Notes: generated from the letters alone by a model not told the origin. DNA of 64,000 nt from Lysinibacillus odysseyi 34hs-1 = NBRC 100172 (GCF_001591965.1 NZ_BCVX01000001.1:124001-188000), one strand, 5' to 3'; positions 18,898 to 28,111 are shown, numbered from the stretch's first letter. A program made the numbers and translations.

Positions 18898-20436
18898 CTA
18901 CTGTGACATCTTCACCTCAGACATATCATGGAACCAGAACGGATAGCTTTTTAGACCGGAAACTGCCTTATCAGAACCCCAAATAATTTGATAGTCGGCA
19001 ATATACACGGCCGCTGCCTGTTCTGCCAAAATAGCCTGTGCCTGGTGGTAATATTGCACTTGCTTTGCAGGGTCTATTTCTTGCAGGACATCCTCCATCA
19101 CTTGATCAAATTCTTTATTATTGAATCGGAAGAAATTCTCAGCGTCGTTTGTTGATATATAATCGTTCAGTACCTCATAGGCAGACGGGCGGCCCGTTAG
19201 ATCAATTGCCGTCATTTCATAATCACGGCCAAAGTAAACTCGCTCCAGCCATATGCCCCATTCCACTACTTCGATTTCTACATCAATGCCGATTGCCTTT
19301 AGGTTCTCTACGACAATCTGTGCGATATTGCTGTAAATACCGTTATGGGAGGAAACAGTGATTTTCGTCGAGAAACCATCTTCATACCCCGCTTCAGCGA
19401 GCAGCGCTTTCGCTTTTTCTACATCAAACGGGTACTTGTCCACTAATGAAGGGTCATGGAAATCTCCCATTGCGGGACTCATATTCGAACCAAGCTTTAC
19501 AGCATATCCCGAGAATACGGAGTCGATAATATCATCCTTATTGACTGCCATAGCAATCGCCTGGCGAACCTTTACATTATCAAATGGCGCTTTCGTTTCA
19601 TTGAAAGTAACGACTAGTGAAGAATTATTGTTTTGATGGGAAGTATTATAGTTATCGGTTACTTCATTCACCCTTTGCCATGGGACAGCTGTTACGTCTA
19701 CTTCGTTCGCTAATAAGCTCATAATGGCTGCCTGGTCATCCGATTGGAAAACAAATGTCACCTTATCCAAATAAGGAAGGCCCTCGCGCCAGTAATCTTT
19801 ATTTTTCTTTACGATGAGATTCATCCCCGGTGCATATTTTTCAAACGCAAAAGGACCGGTACCGATTGGGTTTTCATTATGCTTGCCGTCGTTGCTGGCA
19901 GGGATAATAGCTGATGTCAGTGCTGTTAAAGAATACAGGAAATTGGAATTCGGCTCTGCCAAGGTGAATTTGAACGTCGTGGCGTCCACTGCCTCGGCAG
20001 ACACTACGTTATCAAAATTGTTTTTCATTTTCTCGCCGCCATTTGTGCCCATCAGCCTGTCAAATGTATATTTCACATCATCAATGGTTAAGTCAGACCC
20101 ATCGTGGAATTTAACGCCTTGGCGGATTTTAAATGTATATACTAATCCATCATCAGAAATTTCGTAGCTTTCTGCAATCGCCTCTTTTAGGGAGCCATCC
20201 GTTTCCGGTGCCATCAAGCCTTCAAACATATTCAAAATCATTTGAAATGAAATTGAAGCTGTTGCCTTATGCGGGTCTAGAAAATCCGGATCATCGTTCA
20301 CACGGACAAATATTTCCTGAGGCCCGCCCGCTGATCCGTTTTCCGTATTTCCATCTGAGCTGCCTTCTTCCGATGAACACGCCGCTAAAATACATGCAAG
20401 TAATATGGTCATTAAAAACAGCCAACTTTTTCTCAT
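18898..20436 (-). CDS. Extracellular solute-binding lipoprotein, family 5 (peptide/nickel type)
   Basis: 512 residues. Signal peptide MRKSWLFLMTILLACILAAC with lipobox LAAC and lipidated Cys20, then an SSEEG linker. The family-5 fold follows: DPDFLDPHKA near the start, YTFKIRQGVKFHDGSDLTIDD in pieces, the GTGPFAFEKY core, and VRQAIAMAVNKDDI. It captures the substrate outside the membrane and delivers it to the permease pair encoded downstream. Family members bind peptides, nickel chelates, or diverse small amides and sugars, so the fold does not fix the ligand. Context (hydrolase plus dehydrogenases) argues for a carbon or nitrogen source. Confidence 0.93.
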   Translation of the reverse strand: MRKSWLFLMTILLACILAACSSEEGSSDGNTENGSAGGPQEIFVRVNDDPDFLDPHKATASISFQMILNMFEGLMAPETDGSLKEAIAESYEISDDGLVYTFKIRQGVKFHDGSDLTIDDVKYTFDRLMGTNGGEKMKNNFDNVVSAEAVDATTFKFTLAEPNSNFLYSLTALTSAIIPASNDGKHNENPIGTGPFAFEKYAPGMNLIVKKNKDYWREGLPYLDKVTFVFQSDDQAAIMSLLANEVDVTAVPWQRVNEVTDNYNTSHQNNNSSLVVTFNETKAPFDNVKVRQAIAMAVNKDDIIDSVFSGYAVKLGSNMSPAMGDFHDPSLVDKYPFDVEKAKALLAEAGYEDGFSTKITVSSHNGIYSNIAQIVVENLKAIGIDVEIEVVEWGIWLERVYFGRDYEMTAIDLTGRPSAYEVLNDYISTNDAENFFRFNNKEFDQVMEDVLQEIDPAKQVQYYHQAQAILAEQAAAVYIADYQIIWGSDKAVSGLKSYPFWFHDMSEVKMSQ

Positions 20437-20452
20437 GCCCTTTTCCCCCTAT

Positions 20453-21418
20453 CTATTTGCGTTGAAGACTTTCATAGCTTTCCAGTTGTCCTAACGGCTG
20501 AGCCTTCTTTACAGCATTTATAATCGCTTCCTCCATTGCCTCAGCTGCCAGCTGCCCTAAATAATCAAGCGAATACCGGCGGTCACCAGTCCCCAGCACG
20601 AAGATCGTGTCACCATCCAGCATCGTATGCACCGGGTAAATTGTTCTGGCGAGCGCATTATGGGTAAGCTGCGCAATTTTCTTTGCCTCGGATTTCGTCA
20701 ATTTCGCATTTACCGCTACAACACCAATTGTTGTGTTTGTGCCTGGCAATGCCATAGAACCGTTCTGCTCCTTTAAAAATTCACAGCTGTCAATCCACTT
20801 TCCTGTTTTAGCATCTCGTCCCCCGGCAATCGTTTCATATGTTTTTGGATCTCTCACGTCCCCGACTGCATTGACAACGACAATGGCACCTACGACAAGG
20901 TCCTCTTTGCCTCTTATGGAGCTGCTGCCAAGTCCGCCTTTCATACAATATTGCGGACCGGCAACCTTTCCAACGGTCGCACCATAGCCCGCGCCGATAT
21001 TGCCATTTTCAAAGGGACCTGCCTTCGCTTTATTTGCCGCCTCATAACCCATTTCTGCAGTGGCATAAGCTGTTGGATCACCTAGAAACAAATCAAAAAT
21101 AACGGCTCCCGGCACAATGGGGATAGTTGCTACGAGGGCATCCACTCCAATTTTCTGCTCCGCTAGATAGCGCATTATACCTGAAGCGGCCTCTAAACCA
21201 AATGCGCTTCCTCCTGCCAAAGAAATAGCATGGACATGCTGGATTTCATTGATTGGGTCAAGGGCATCCGTTTCACGTGTTCCCGGAGCCGAACCCCGTA
21301 CATCCACCCCGCATACCGCGCCATTTTTAGCAAGTACTGCTGTACAGCCGGTGATTCCGGTTTTATCCTCCACATGGCCAACTTCTATTCCCGGAACGTC
21401 CGTAATATTATGAAACAC
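20453..21418 (-). CDS. S58-family (DmpA/BapA) aminopeptidase, P1 peptidase
   Basis: 321 residues from the GTG at 21416-21418, chosen for the AGGAGGGGG site upstream; the first 11 bases overlap the ATPase gene. Family landmarks: NITDVPGIEVGH, GVDVRGSAPGTRETD, SLAGGSAFGLEAASG, and the autocleavage region GLGSSSIRG before the nucleophile, then TTIGVVAVNA. DmpA/BapA enzymes are self-processing Ntn-like hydrolases that release N-terminal D-, L- or beta-amino acids; several prefer beta-alanyl or beta-peptide amides. No signal peptide, so it acts on imported substrate. Being inside the transporter operon, it should process what the importer brings in. Confidence 0.88.
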   Translation of the reverse strand: MFHNITDVPGIEVGHVEDKTGITGCTAVLAKNGAVCGVDVRGSAPGTRETDALDPINEIQHVHAISLAGGSAFGLEAASGIMRYLAEQKIGVDALVATIPIVPGAVIFDLFLGDPTAYATAEMGYEAANKAKAGPFENGNIGAGYGATVGKVAGPQYCMKGGLGSSSIRGKEDLVVGAIVVVNAVGDVRDPKTYETIAGGRDAKTGKWIDSCEFLKEQNGSMALPGTNTTIGVVAVNAKLTKSEAKKIAQLTHNALARTIYPVHTMLDGDTIFVLGTGDRRYSLDYLGQLAAEAMEEAIINAVKKAQPLGQLESYESLQRK

Positions 21419-22403
21419 TGAAATCCCCCTCCTCATATAAGAAGCAGGCCACATGCTGATCGTTTTTTTGTTTTGTCAATACTGGCCGCTTCTCTGAACA
21501 AATCGGCATAGCCTTTGGACAGCGTGTATGAAAAACACAGCCGACCGGTGGATCCATCGGACTTGGAAGATCTCCGTGCAACGGCTCCACATCCCGTTTT
21601 TCTTGAAAATCTACGACAGGGATGGCAGCAAGCAGTGCTTTTGTATAAGGGTGGAGCGGATTTTCATATAATGCATGTTTTTCCCCTACTTCTACAATCC
21701 GCCCTAAATACATGACTGCCACCCGATCGCTAATATGCTTCACCACCCCTAAATCATGGGAGATGAACATGTAGGTAAGCTCCAACTCATCCTGTAGGTC
21801 CATCATTAAATTTAAAACCTGTGATTGTACGGACACATCAAGTGCCGACACGGGCTCGTCCGCTATAATAAACGCCGGATTAATCGCCAGTGCCCTAGCA
21901 ATGCCGATTCGCTGCCTCTGTCCACCTGAAAATTCATGAGGGAATTTCTTCATGGCGTCCTCCCGCAGGCCTACCTTTTCAAGCAGTTCCTTCACACGCG
22001 TTTGGCGCTCCTCCTTTGAAAGGGCTAATTGGAGCTTCATCGGCTCTTCTATTATTTCTCCCACACGCATACGGGGATTTAATGATGAAAAGGGGTCCTG
22101 AAAAACCATTTGCATTTGATTGCGGAATTTCTGGAGCGCTTTTCCGGATAACTTTTGGATAGGCTCGCCTTTAAAGAGAATCTCACCAGAGGTAGGCTCA
22201 ATGAGCTTTAGGATGGTCCTTCCTAAAGTTGATTTCCCTGACCCTGACTCTCCTACAATCCCGAGCGTTTCTCCTTTATAAATTTCGATGGAAATATCGT
22301 CGACTGCTTTAACGACCTTTTTGTCTTCGCGGATGGATTTCCGTTTTACAGGGAAATAGGCTTTTAAATTTCGTATCTCGAGTAAGACAGTCCTATTCGA
22401 CAC
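21408..22403 (-). CDS. Oligopeptide ABC transporter ATPase, OppF/DppF-like
   Basis: 331 residues from a GTG that overlaps the end of the preceding ATPase gene. Walker A GIVGESGSGKST at about residue 47, signature FSGGQRQRIGIARAL, Walker B FIIADEP, and the C-terminal oligopeptide-transporter domain with four Cys (VGCVFHTRCPKAMPICSEKRP, in pieces) that in relatives can bind an iron-sulfur cluster. One of two ATPases powering the importer. Translationally coupled at both ends. Confidence 0.93.
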   Translation of the reverse strand: MSNRTVLLEIRNLKAYFPVKRKSIREDKKVVKAVDDISIEIYKGETLGIVGESGSGKSTLGRTILKLIEPTSGEILFKGEPIQKLSGKALQKFRNQMQMVFQDPFSSLNPRMRVGEIIEEPMKLQLALSKEERQTRVKELLEKVGLREDAMKKFPHEFSGGQRQRIGIARALAINPAFIIADEPVSALDVSVQSQVLNLMMDLQDELELTYMFISHDLGVVKHISDRVAVMYLGRIVEVGEKHALYENPLHPYTKALLAAIPVVDFQEKRDVEPLHGDLPSPMDPPVGCVFHTRCPKAMPICSEKRPVLTKQKNDQHVACFLYEEGDFSVS

Positions 22404-23400
22404 TTACCATCTCTCCCTTCTCCGTATACAGGTGGCAGCGGACTTGCTGGTCATGCTCAAATTGCATGATTTCCGGCTGTTTTTCACTGCAAATAGACAT
22501 CGCATGTTTACAACGTGCAGCGAAACGGCACCCGTTCGGCAATTGGCTGGCTGAAGGAACCGTCCCGGGGATGGATGGCAGACGATTGACATTGCTATCT
22601 AACGAAGGAATTGTTTGCAGCAATGCTGCGGTATACGGATGCTTTGGTTGTGTAAATAATGTCTTGACCGGTGCTTCCTCCACAATCTGCCCTGCATACA
22701 TCACCATTACTCGATCAGCCGTTTCTGCTACTACCCCCATATCATGAGTGATAAATAAAATGGCAGAACCATGCTCCCTTTTCATCTTCAGCATCAGCCG
22801 CAGAATTTGTGCCTGCACCGTTACATCCAGTGCAGTCGTCGGTTCATCAGCTATTAGAAGCTTTGGGTTATTTGCCATGGCCATCGCAATCATCACGCGC
22901 TGGCGCATCCCTCCTGATAATTGATGTGGATATTCATGCATCACCTTTTCGGCGTTAGCAATTCCCACTTCCTTTAGCATCCGAAGAGCAATGGCAAAAC
23001 CTTCTCTTTTCGTCACCGCCTGATGCCTGCGGATTCCTTCAATCATTTGATTGCTTACTTTAAATACTGGATCTAGTGACGTCATCGGCTCTTGAAAAAT
23101 CATGCTGATTTCATTTCCCCGGATGGAACTCATATTTTTTTGCTTCATTTGGAGTAAATCCTGTCCATTCAAACGGATACTGCCGGATGTAATCCTCCCC
23201 GGCGGAATGGGCAGCAGCCCCATGACAGCAAGGGAGGTAATACTCTTACCACTGCCTGACTCTCCAACGAGAGCTACTGTTTCTTCCTTATAAACAGAAA
23301 AACTGATATCCTCTACGACCTTCGCCTGCTGTCCATTTGCTAAATCGAAGCAGATGGATAAATGATTGACCTCTAAGACGGGATTTTTATCCTTCTCCAT
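22393..23400 (-). CDS. Oligopeptide ABC transporter ATPase, OppD/DppD-like
   Basis: 335 residues from the ATG at 23398-23400 with GGGGGTGA upstream. Walker A ALVGESGSGKS, Q-loop IFQEPMTSLDP, signature LSGGMRQRVMIAMAM, Walker B LLIADEPTTALDV. The C-terminal domain again carries the Cys-rich pattern NGCRFAARCKHAMSIC. It overlaps the downstream partner ATPase. The two ATPases form the heterodimeric engine for the DppBC-like channel. Confidence 0.93.
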   Translation of the reverse strand: MEKDKNPVLEVNHLSICFDLANGQQAKVVEDISFSVYKEETVALVGESGSGKSITSLAVMGLLPIPPGRITSGSIRLNGQDLLQMKQKNMSSIRGNEISMIFQEPMTSLDPVFKVSNQMIEGIRRHQAVTKREGFAIALRMLKEVGIANAEKVMHEYPHQLSGGMRQRVMIAMAMANNPKLLIADEPTTALDVTVQAQILRLMLKMKREHGSAILFITHDMGVVAETADRVMVMYAGQIVEEAPVKTLFTQPKHPYTAALLQTIPSLDSNVNRLPSIPGTVPSASQLPNGCRFAARCKHAMSICSEKQPEIMQFEHDQQVRCHLYTEKGEMVSVE

Positions 23401-23401
23401 A

Positions 23402-24850
23402 TCAATCACCCCCAGGTTCCGTATAGCGGATGGCGATATTTTTCATCTGTGTATAGTTGCGCAAGGCGACCAGTCCCTTTTCACGTCCAATACCGCTTTT
23501 TTTGTAGCCGCCAAAGGGCATCTGAATCCCGCCTGCTGCTCCGTAATTGTTGATAAACACCTGCCCTGCCTTTACACGGCTCGCCACGTAATGTGCTGTA
23601 TTCACATTGCTCGTCCAAATGCCTGCTACAAGGCCATAGGGTGTTGCATTGGCTGACGTTATCGCTTCGGCCGCTGTTTCAAAAGTAAATACGGTTAGCA
23701 CGGGTCCGAAAATTTCTTCCACTGCTAGCGGATGGGCTGCGTCTAAACCATCTACAATCGTCGGGGCTACATAATAACCTTCCGGGTAACCTTCTATTTG
23801 CAGCTCCTTGCCCCCGGTCAGTACATGTCCGTCTGCTCGGGCCATTTCTAAAAGGTTAGTAATCTTTTTATACTGCGTTTCATTTAGCAGCGGTCCCATA
23901 TCGAGATCCTGCTCACCTGCACCGACCTCAATTTTTTCAAATAGGGTTACGAGCTTTGCTAAAAATTCTTCCTTATAGGTATGCTCGATCAGGAGTCTAG
24001 CACCGGCTGAACATGTCTGTCCGGCATTTTGCACAATGGCTCTCATCACCCCTTCTAAAGCCTCGTCTTCTATAGCATCTTTAAAAACGATATTCGGTGA
24101 TTTCCCGCCCAGCTCCAATGTGACCGGCACAATATTTTTGGCCGCCGCCTGCATGACCGAGATGCCTGTTGGTACAGAGCCGGTGAAGGTAATATGATGG
24201 ATCCCCGGATGGCTGCTTAAATAGGCTCCCGAATCACGCCCATACCCGGTGACATGCTGAATGATTCCTTTCGGCAGCCGGTCCTTTAGCCATTTCACTA
24301 TTTCATGTGTTGTAAGAGGCGTATCCTCCGCACTTTTAATAATGACTGCATTCCCCGTCGCAATCGCTGCAGCAACACTCCTCGAAGTAATCTGGATCGG
24401 ATAGTTCCAGGGCACAATATGGACAGTAACCCCAACCGGCTCAAGGACGACTGCATTCAGCAGACCGTCTTCTATCGGGATTGTTTCACCCATAACCTTA
24501 TCAGCCGCACCTCCGTAAAACTCAAAATATCTCGCTGCCGCTTCAACATCTGCCCGAGCCTGTGTCAACGGCTTGCCGACATCCATGCTTTCCAGCTTTG
24601 CCCACTGCTCTGCATGTGTGCGTATGAACTGTGCCAGCTCCACTAATAGCTGCCCCCGTTCAAATGGCTTGAATTTACGCCATTCTTTACTTTCAAATGC
24701 TCTATTTGCACTTTCTACAGCCTGGTCGATTTGCTCGGCTGTGGCATTAGATATAGTTACAAGGGGCTTTCCTGTTGACGGGTTGCATACTTGAATATCC
24801 TTTGATCCGACTACCCATTCTCCATTTATACACATAGGGATATGTTCCAT
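23402..24850 (-). CDS. NAD(P)-dependent aldehyde dehydrogenase
   Basis: 482 residues, full ALDH superfamily length. Active-site elements: Asn in PWNYPIQ, general base in LELGGKSPNIVF, nucleophilic Cys in NAGQTCSAGARL near residue 285, cofactor motif TGSVPTG and the EEIFGPVLTVF block. Start ATG behind AAGGAGTGAGG. It oxidises an aldehyde to a carboxylate. It directly follows an SDR that could make the aldehyde and lies beside a decarboxylating dehydrogenase that could use the acid. In the pantoate route this step would be aldopantoate oxidation; that identity is inferred from gene order, not from the sequence itself. Confidence 0.9.
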   Translation of the reverse strand: MEHIPMCINGEWVVGSKDIQVCNPSTGKPLVTISNATAEQIDQAVESANRAFESKEWRKFKPFERGQLLVELAQFIRTHAEQWAKLESMDVGKPLTQARADVEAAARYFEFYGGAADKVMGETIPIEDGLLNAVVLEPVGVTVHIVPWNYPIQITSRSVAAAIATGNAVIIKSAEDTPLTTHEIVKWLKDRLPKGIIQHVTGYGRDSGAYLSSHPGIHHITFTGSVPTGISVMQAAAKNIVPVTLELGGKSPNIVFKDAIEDEALEGVMRAIVQNAGQTCSAGARLLIEHTYKEEFLAKLVTLFEKIEVGAGEQDLDMGPLLNETQYKKITNLLEMARADGHVLTGGKELQIEGYPEGYYVAPTIVDGLDAAHPLAVEEIFGPVLTVFTFETAAEAITSANATPYGLVAGIWTSNVNTAHYVASRVKAGQVFINNYGAAGGIQMPFGGYKKSGIGREKGLVALRNYTQMKNIAIRYTEPGGD

Positions 24851-24861
24851 TTCCTCACTCC

Positions 24862-25578
24862 TTATAGCCCGCGTCCGCCGTCTACATGCAACGTTGCGCC
24901 CGTAATAGCACTCGCTTCCTCCGATAGCAGGAAACGGACCGAATGTGCTATATCTTCCGGTGCAATCAATCTTCCTAATGGTACTGACTGAACAAATATT
25001 TGCTGCTTTGCCTCTTCTACATCTGCTCCTTCAGCTGCAAATTGCCCGAGCATTTGTGTATCTGCTGGTCCGGGATGAATCGTATTCACACGAATCTGGA
25101 ACGGTGCCAGCTCAATAGCCATGGCACGGGAAAAGCTTTCTGCCGCTCCTTTTGATGCAATATAAGCCTGCAAACCCGGTCTCGGCCTGACAGCTGAGAT
25201 GGAGGCAATATTAAGAATGGCACCTTTTTTCGCCTGTTTCATTTTTGGAACAACAGCCTTTGTCATGATAAAAAGGCTTTTGACATTCACATCCATTACT
25301 TTGTTCCAAAAATCCATCGATACTTCTTCAATTGGTGTCGCCGACTGGGCAACGCCAAGTGCATTCACAACGCCCCCGATCCGTTCCCATTGACCAACAA
25401 ATACGTTTACCTTTTCTTCATCCAATACATTGCCCTGTTCATAATGGAAATTCGGATGAGAAAACGAACTTTGCTCCGCTAAATCGATTCCTGCTACATA
25501 AAAGCCAGCATCGACCAATGTCTTGACAATTGCCTGTCCCATTCCACCGGCAGCTCCCGTTACAATGACAATCTCCAT
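24862..25578 (-). CDS. Short-chain dehydrogenase/reductase (SDR)
   Basis: 238 residues from the ATG at 25576-25578; the upstream in-frame start at 25599 is less likely because AAAGGCGGG lies between them. Classical SDR: cofactor motif TGAAGGMGQ at about residue 7, NALG, catalytic Ser in NIASISA, and Y-x-x-x-K in AYIASKGA, ending in TGATLHVDGGRGL. The acidic Asp in AGIDLAE after strand 2 suggests NAD. It should oxidise an alcohol to an aldehyde or ketone. Being one base from the preceding gene and 11 from the ALDH, it may act as the pantoate 4-dehydrogenase step in the proposed pathway. Confidence 0.9.
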   Translation of the reverse strand: MEIVIVTGAAGGMGQAIVKTLVDAGFYVAGIDLAEQSSFSHPNFHYEQGNVLDEEKVNVFVGQWERIGGVVNALGVAQSATPIEEVSMDFWNKVMDVNVKSLFIMTKAVVPKMKQAKKGAILNIASISAVRPRPGLQAYIASKGAAESFSRAMAIELAPFQIRVNTIHPGPADTQMLGQFAAEGADVEEAKQQIFVQSVPLGRLIAPEDIAHSVRFLLSEEASAITGATLHVDGGRGL

Positions 25579-25579
25579 A

Positions 25580-26653
25580 TTAGACAACCCGCCTTTCAAA
25601 ACAAGATTTTACCGCCTCGCAAATCGCCGCTCCCATTTCTGCTGTTGTAGCTGCACCACCTATATCAGCTGTTTTTACCTCTCCTGCCTCTAGCACTTGT
25701 TCAATGGCTGTAACGATCACTTTTTCCAAATCCGTGCGTCCCAGATGTCCAAGGAGCAGGGCAAGAGACCAAATCTGGGCAATGGGATTAGCAATACCAC
25801 GCCCGGCGATATCCGGTGCAGAGCCATGTACCGGCTCGAACATCGAAGGATATATCCGCTCGGGATTGATATTTCCTGACGGAGATAACCCCAGTCCTCC
25901 TATCACTGCTGAACCGAGGTCTGACAAAATATCACCGAATAAATTCGATGCAACGACTACCTCGAACTCCTGAGGCCTTTCAATGAAATAGGCAACGAGG
26001 GCATCGATATAATAGGACTGCAGCTGCAGCTCAGGGTACTTCTTCATTTGCTCTGCCACACAGTCATCCCAAAATTTCATTGTATGAATAACGGCATTTG
26101 ACTTTGTAGCGCTTGTCACCGTAGATTTACCGTATTTCAATGCATAGTCACATGCAGCACTGACAATATTGGTAATGCCGGTTTTAGTCATGACCGTATT
26201 TTGAATGGCCAGCTCCTGTGGTTTATCCATATATAATCTTCCGCCGCTATTTGAGTACTCCCCTTCTGTATTCTCACGGAAAATAGCGAAATCGATATTA
26301 TCGGCCCGGACGAGCGGTGAGGTAATACCCGGCAGGGATTTGACCGGCCGGAAATTAACATACTGATTAAATTGCTTCCGGATCGGCATGATCAGCTCCC
26401 ATACAGTTACATCATCCGGTACTCTTTTGTCACCAATTGCTCCAAATAAAATGGCATCATACTCTGATAGAATGGATAGGCCGTCCTCCGGCATCATTTT
26501 GCCGGTCCTCATATAATTATCAGAGCTCCAATCAAAAATAGTTGTATCGACGGATAAATCCTCTTCAAGCTCCTGCAGAGTTTCCAGTACAAGCAGCGCT
26601 TCCTTCATTACTTCCTTACCGATTCCATCACCAGGAATAACCGCTATTTTCAC
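25580..26653 (-). CDS. Decarboxylating 2-hydroxyacid dehydrogenase (tartrate/D-malate/isopropylmalate family)
   Basis: 357 residues from a GTG overlapping the upstream stop (GTGA). The isocitrate/isopropylmalate dehydrogenase fold is clear: IPGDGIGKEV at the start, RPVKSLPG, ENTEGEYS, the metal-binding Asp cluster in SNLFGDILSDLGSA and HGSAPDIAGRGIANP. The TtuC/DmlA branch (tartrate or D-malate dehydrogenase) is closest by pattern (VTVWELIMPIRKQFNQYVN). These enzymes oxidise the 2-hydroxyl of a substituted malate and release CO2. With SDR and ALDH genes beside it, 3,3-dimethylmalate is a candidate substrate. Confidence 0.88.
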   Translation of the reverse strand: MKIAVIPGDGIGKEVMKEALLVLETLQELEEDLSVDTTIFDWSSDNYMRTGKMMPEDGLSILSEYDAILFGAIGDKRVPDDVTVWELIMPIRKQFNQYVNFRPVKSLPGITSPLVRADNIDFAIFRENTEGEYSNSGGRLYMDKPQELAIQNTVMTKTGITNIVSAACDYALKYGKSTVTSATKSNAVIHTMKFWDDCVAEQMKKYPELQLQSYYIDALVAYFIERPQEFEVVVASNLFGDILSDLGSAVIGGLGLSPSGNINPERIYPSMFEPVHGSAPDIAGRGIANPIAQIWSLALLLGHLGRTDLEKVIVTAIEQVLEAGEVKTADIGGAATTAEMGAAICEAVKSCFERRVV

Positions 26654-27873
26654 GCTTCATCACCTGCCAAAAAGAGTAGTGCCGCTTTCCGGTAAATCGC
26701 TGTCGTTTCAGCCAGCTCCTCAATGTCTACATATTCATCAATTTGATGAGGAATCTCCCTGTCGCCTGCCCCAATCGTTACAATTGGCACACCATGCACA
26801 TGAAGGAACGTTCCATCTGTCGCTCCGGGCACGCCATTATACTGGGGTTCCTTTTCAAGTACCTCTTTTACAGCTTGATAGATTGCTTGGACAACCGGCT
26901 CCTCCTTATCTGTAGCGGTTGCCGGGCGATTATCCAAAACGGTCAGCTCCACTTTGAAGTCAGGATCTTCTGCTTTCATCCGCTCAATGATTGCTTCGAT
27001 TTTAGCAAGGAGCTCATCATGGTCCTGTGCCGGTACTGTTCGAATATCCAGCGTTGTCATGCAGTGGTCAGGTATCACATTAATCTGTGCATCTCCCTTT
27101 ACGGGTGCCCGCAAAATGGTCGGTGTAATCGTCGGCCATTTTAAAAATGGGTCTTCTCCGATACGGAGCTGCTCTTCTTTTTCGAGCTTTTCCATTTCTG
27201 TAATAAATCTCGCCATACGCCAATTTGGGTTAATGCCACTCCAGGAAATCGCCCCATGCGCCATCTTCCCGTAAATATCCACTCGAAGACGAATAGCGCC
27301 GCGCTGAGCTATGCACACCTGATTTTCCTCCGGTTCACAAATGATTGCGCCGTCTACACCATCTGCCCACCCCTGCTTGATAAAATGCTTAATCCCCAGC
27401 ATCAAACCTTCTTCATCACACGGGATACATAAAATAATCTTGCCTGTAAATTTCTCCTGATCAAGCAGGATGGATTGACAAGCTGTAATCATACAGGCAA
27501 GATTTCCTTTTGTATCATTTGTACCGCGGCCATACATTCGGCCATCCACGATTTCAGCGCCGAACGGATCATATTTCCATGCCTCCCGATTCCCCTCTGT
27601 CACAACATCGGTGTGCCCTTCAAACAGCAATGTCTTTCCAGGCTTTCCTGAATCGATAATCCCGATTACATTCGGGCGGCCAGGCACTACCTCTTCTACA
27701 TATGTCTCAATCCCGATAGTACGTAAATATTCGGCGACAAATTCGGCAACCTCCTGCTCTGTATGAATACCATCGTCCCGAAATACACTATCAATCCGAA
27801 CAAGCTTTTGCGTTAGGTTAATAACAGTCTCCCGGTCCCGCAAATATGTTTCAGTTTTTTTCAAAGCTAACAT
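26650..27873 (-). CDS. M20-family amidohydrolase (ArgE/DapE/acylase type)
   Basis: 407 residues. Zinc-ligand pattern of M20: His in LFEGHTDVV with Asp two residues later, GRGTNDTKGNLACM (bridging Asp), the catalytic Glu pair in PCDEEGLM, Glu in ICEPEENQV and the C-terminal His in GDREIPHQIDEY. ArgE/DapE-type enzymes cleave the amide bond of N-acyl amino acids. First gene of the operon, start behind GAGAGG. Pantothenate is chemically an N-acyl-beta-alanine, so a pantothenase role is conceivable, but deacetylase or dipeptidase roles are not excluded. Confidence 0.9.
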   Translation of the reverse strand: MLALKKTETYLRDRETVINLTQKLVRIDSVFRDDGIHTEQEVAEFVAEYLRTIGIETYVEEVVPGRPNVIGIIDSGKPGKTLLFEGHTDVVTEGNREAWKYDPFGAEIVDGRMYGRGTNDTKGNLACMITACQSILLDQEKFTGKIILCIPCDEEGLMLGIKHFIKQGWADGVDGAIICEPEENQVCIAQRGAIRLRVDIYGKMAHGAISWSGINPNWRMARFITEMEKLEKEEQLRIGEDPFLKWPTITPTILRAPVKGDAQINVIPDHCMTTLDIRTVPAQDHDELLAKIEAIIERMKAEDPDFKVELTVLDNRPATATDKEEPVVQAIYQAVKEVLEKEPQYNGVPGATDGTFLHVHGVPIVTIGAGDREIPHQIDEYVDIEELAETTAIYRKAALLFLAGDEA

Positions 27874-27919
27874 CCGGCATCAACCTCTCTGAATTTTCTG
27901 AATTATATGATTACAATTA

Positions 27920-27990
27920 ATTATAGCATTACTTTTTGCGATATACTTTTACACTATGTAATTTATACTTTTAAAATGTTTTACTTTTTG
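27920..27990 (-). promoter_or_regulatory. Extended -10 promoter and four AAAAGTA motifs ahead of the ten-gene operon
   Basis: On the minus strand TGCTATAAT (TATAAT at 27920-27925) is an extended -10 box 47 bases before the M20 start. No good -35 box is seen. Immediately upstream lie four copies of AAAAGTA (27930-27936, 27944-27950, 27966-27972, 27982-27988), with the outermost inside an imperfect palindrome GTTTAC-AAAAA-GTAAAAC. A weak -35 with repeated sites is what an activated promoter looks like. No regulator gene is adjacent. Confidence 0.5.
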
Positions 27991-28084
27991 TAAACTGTTA
28001 TTCTTATTTAATAGACAGGAGACTACTTTCTTCCCTTGCGATTTTATGATGCAGAAACTGCTAAACTGCTCATCCCGCTAAGTA

Positions 28085-28111
28085 AAAAAACGACCTTCCG
28101 AAGAAGATCGT
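28085..28111 (-). terminator. Intrinsic terminator of the FMN-binding protein pair
   Basis: Nine-base arms at 28090-28098 and 28103-28111 with one mismatch and a TTCG-type tetraloop on the minus strand, followed by T7. It ends the two-gene unit at 28119-28964. Confidence 0.85.
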
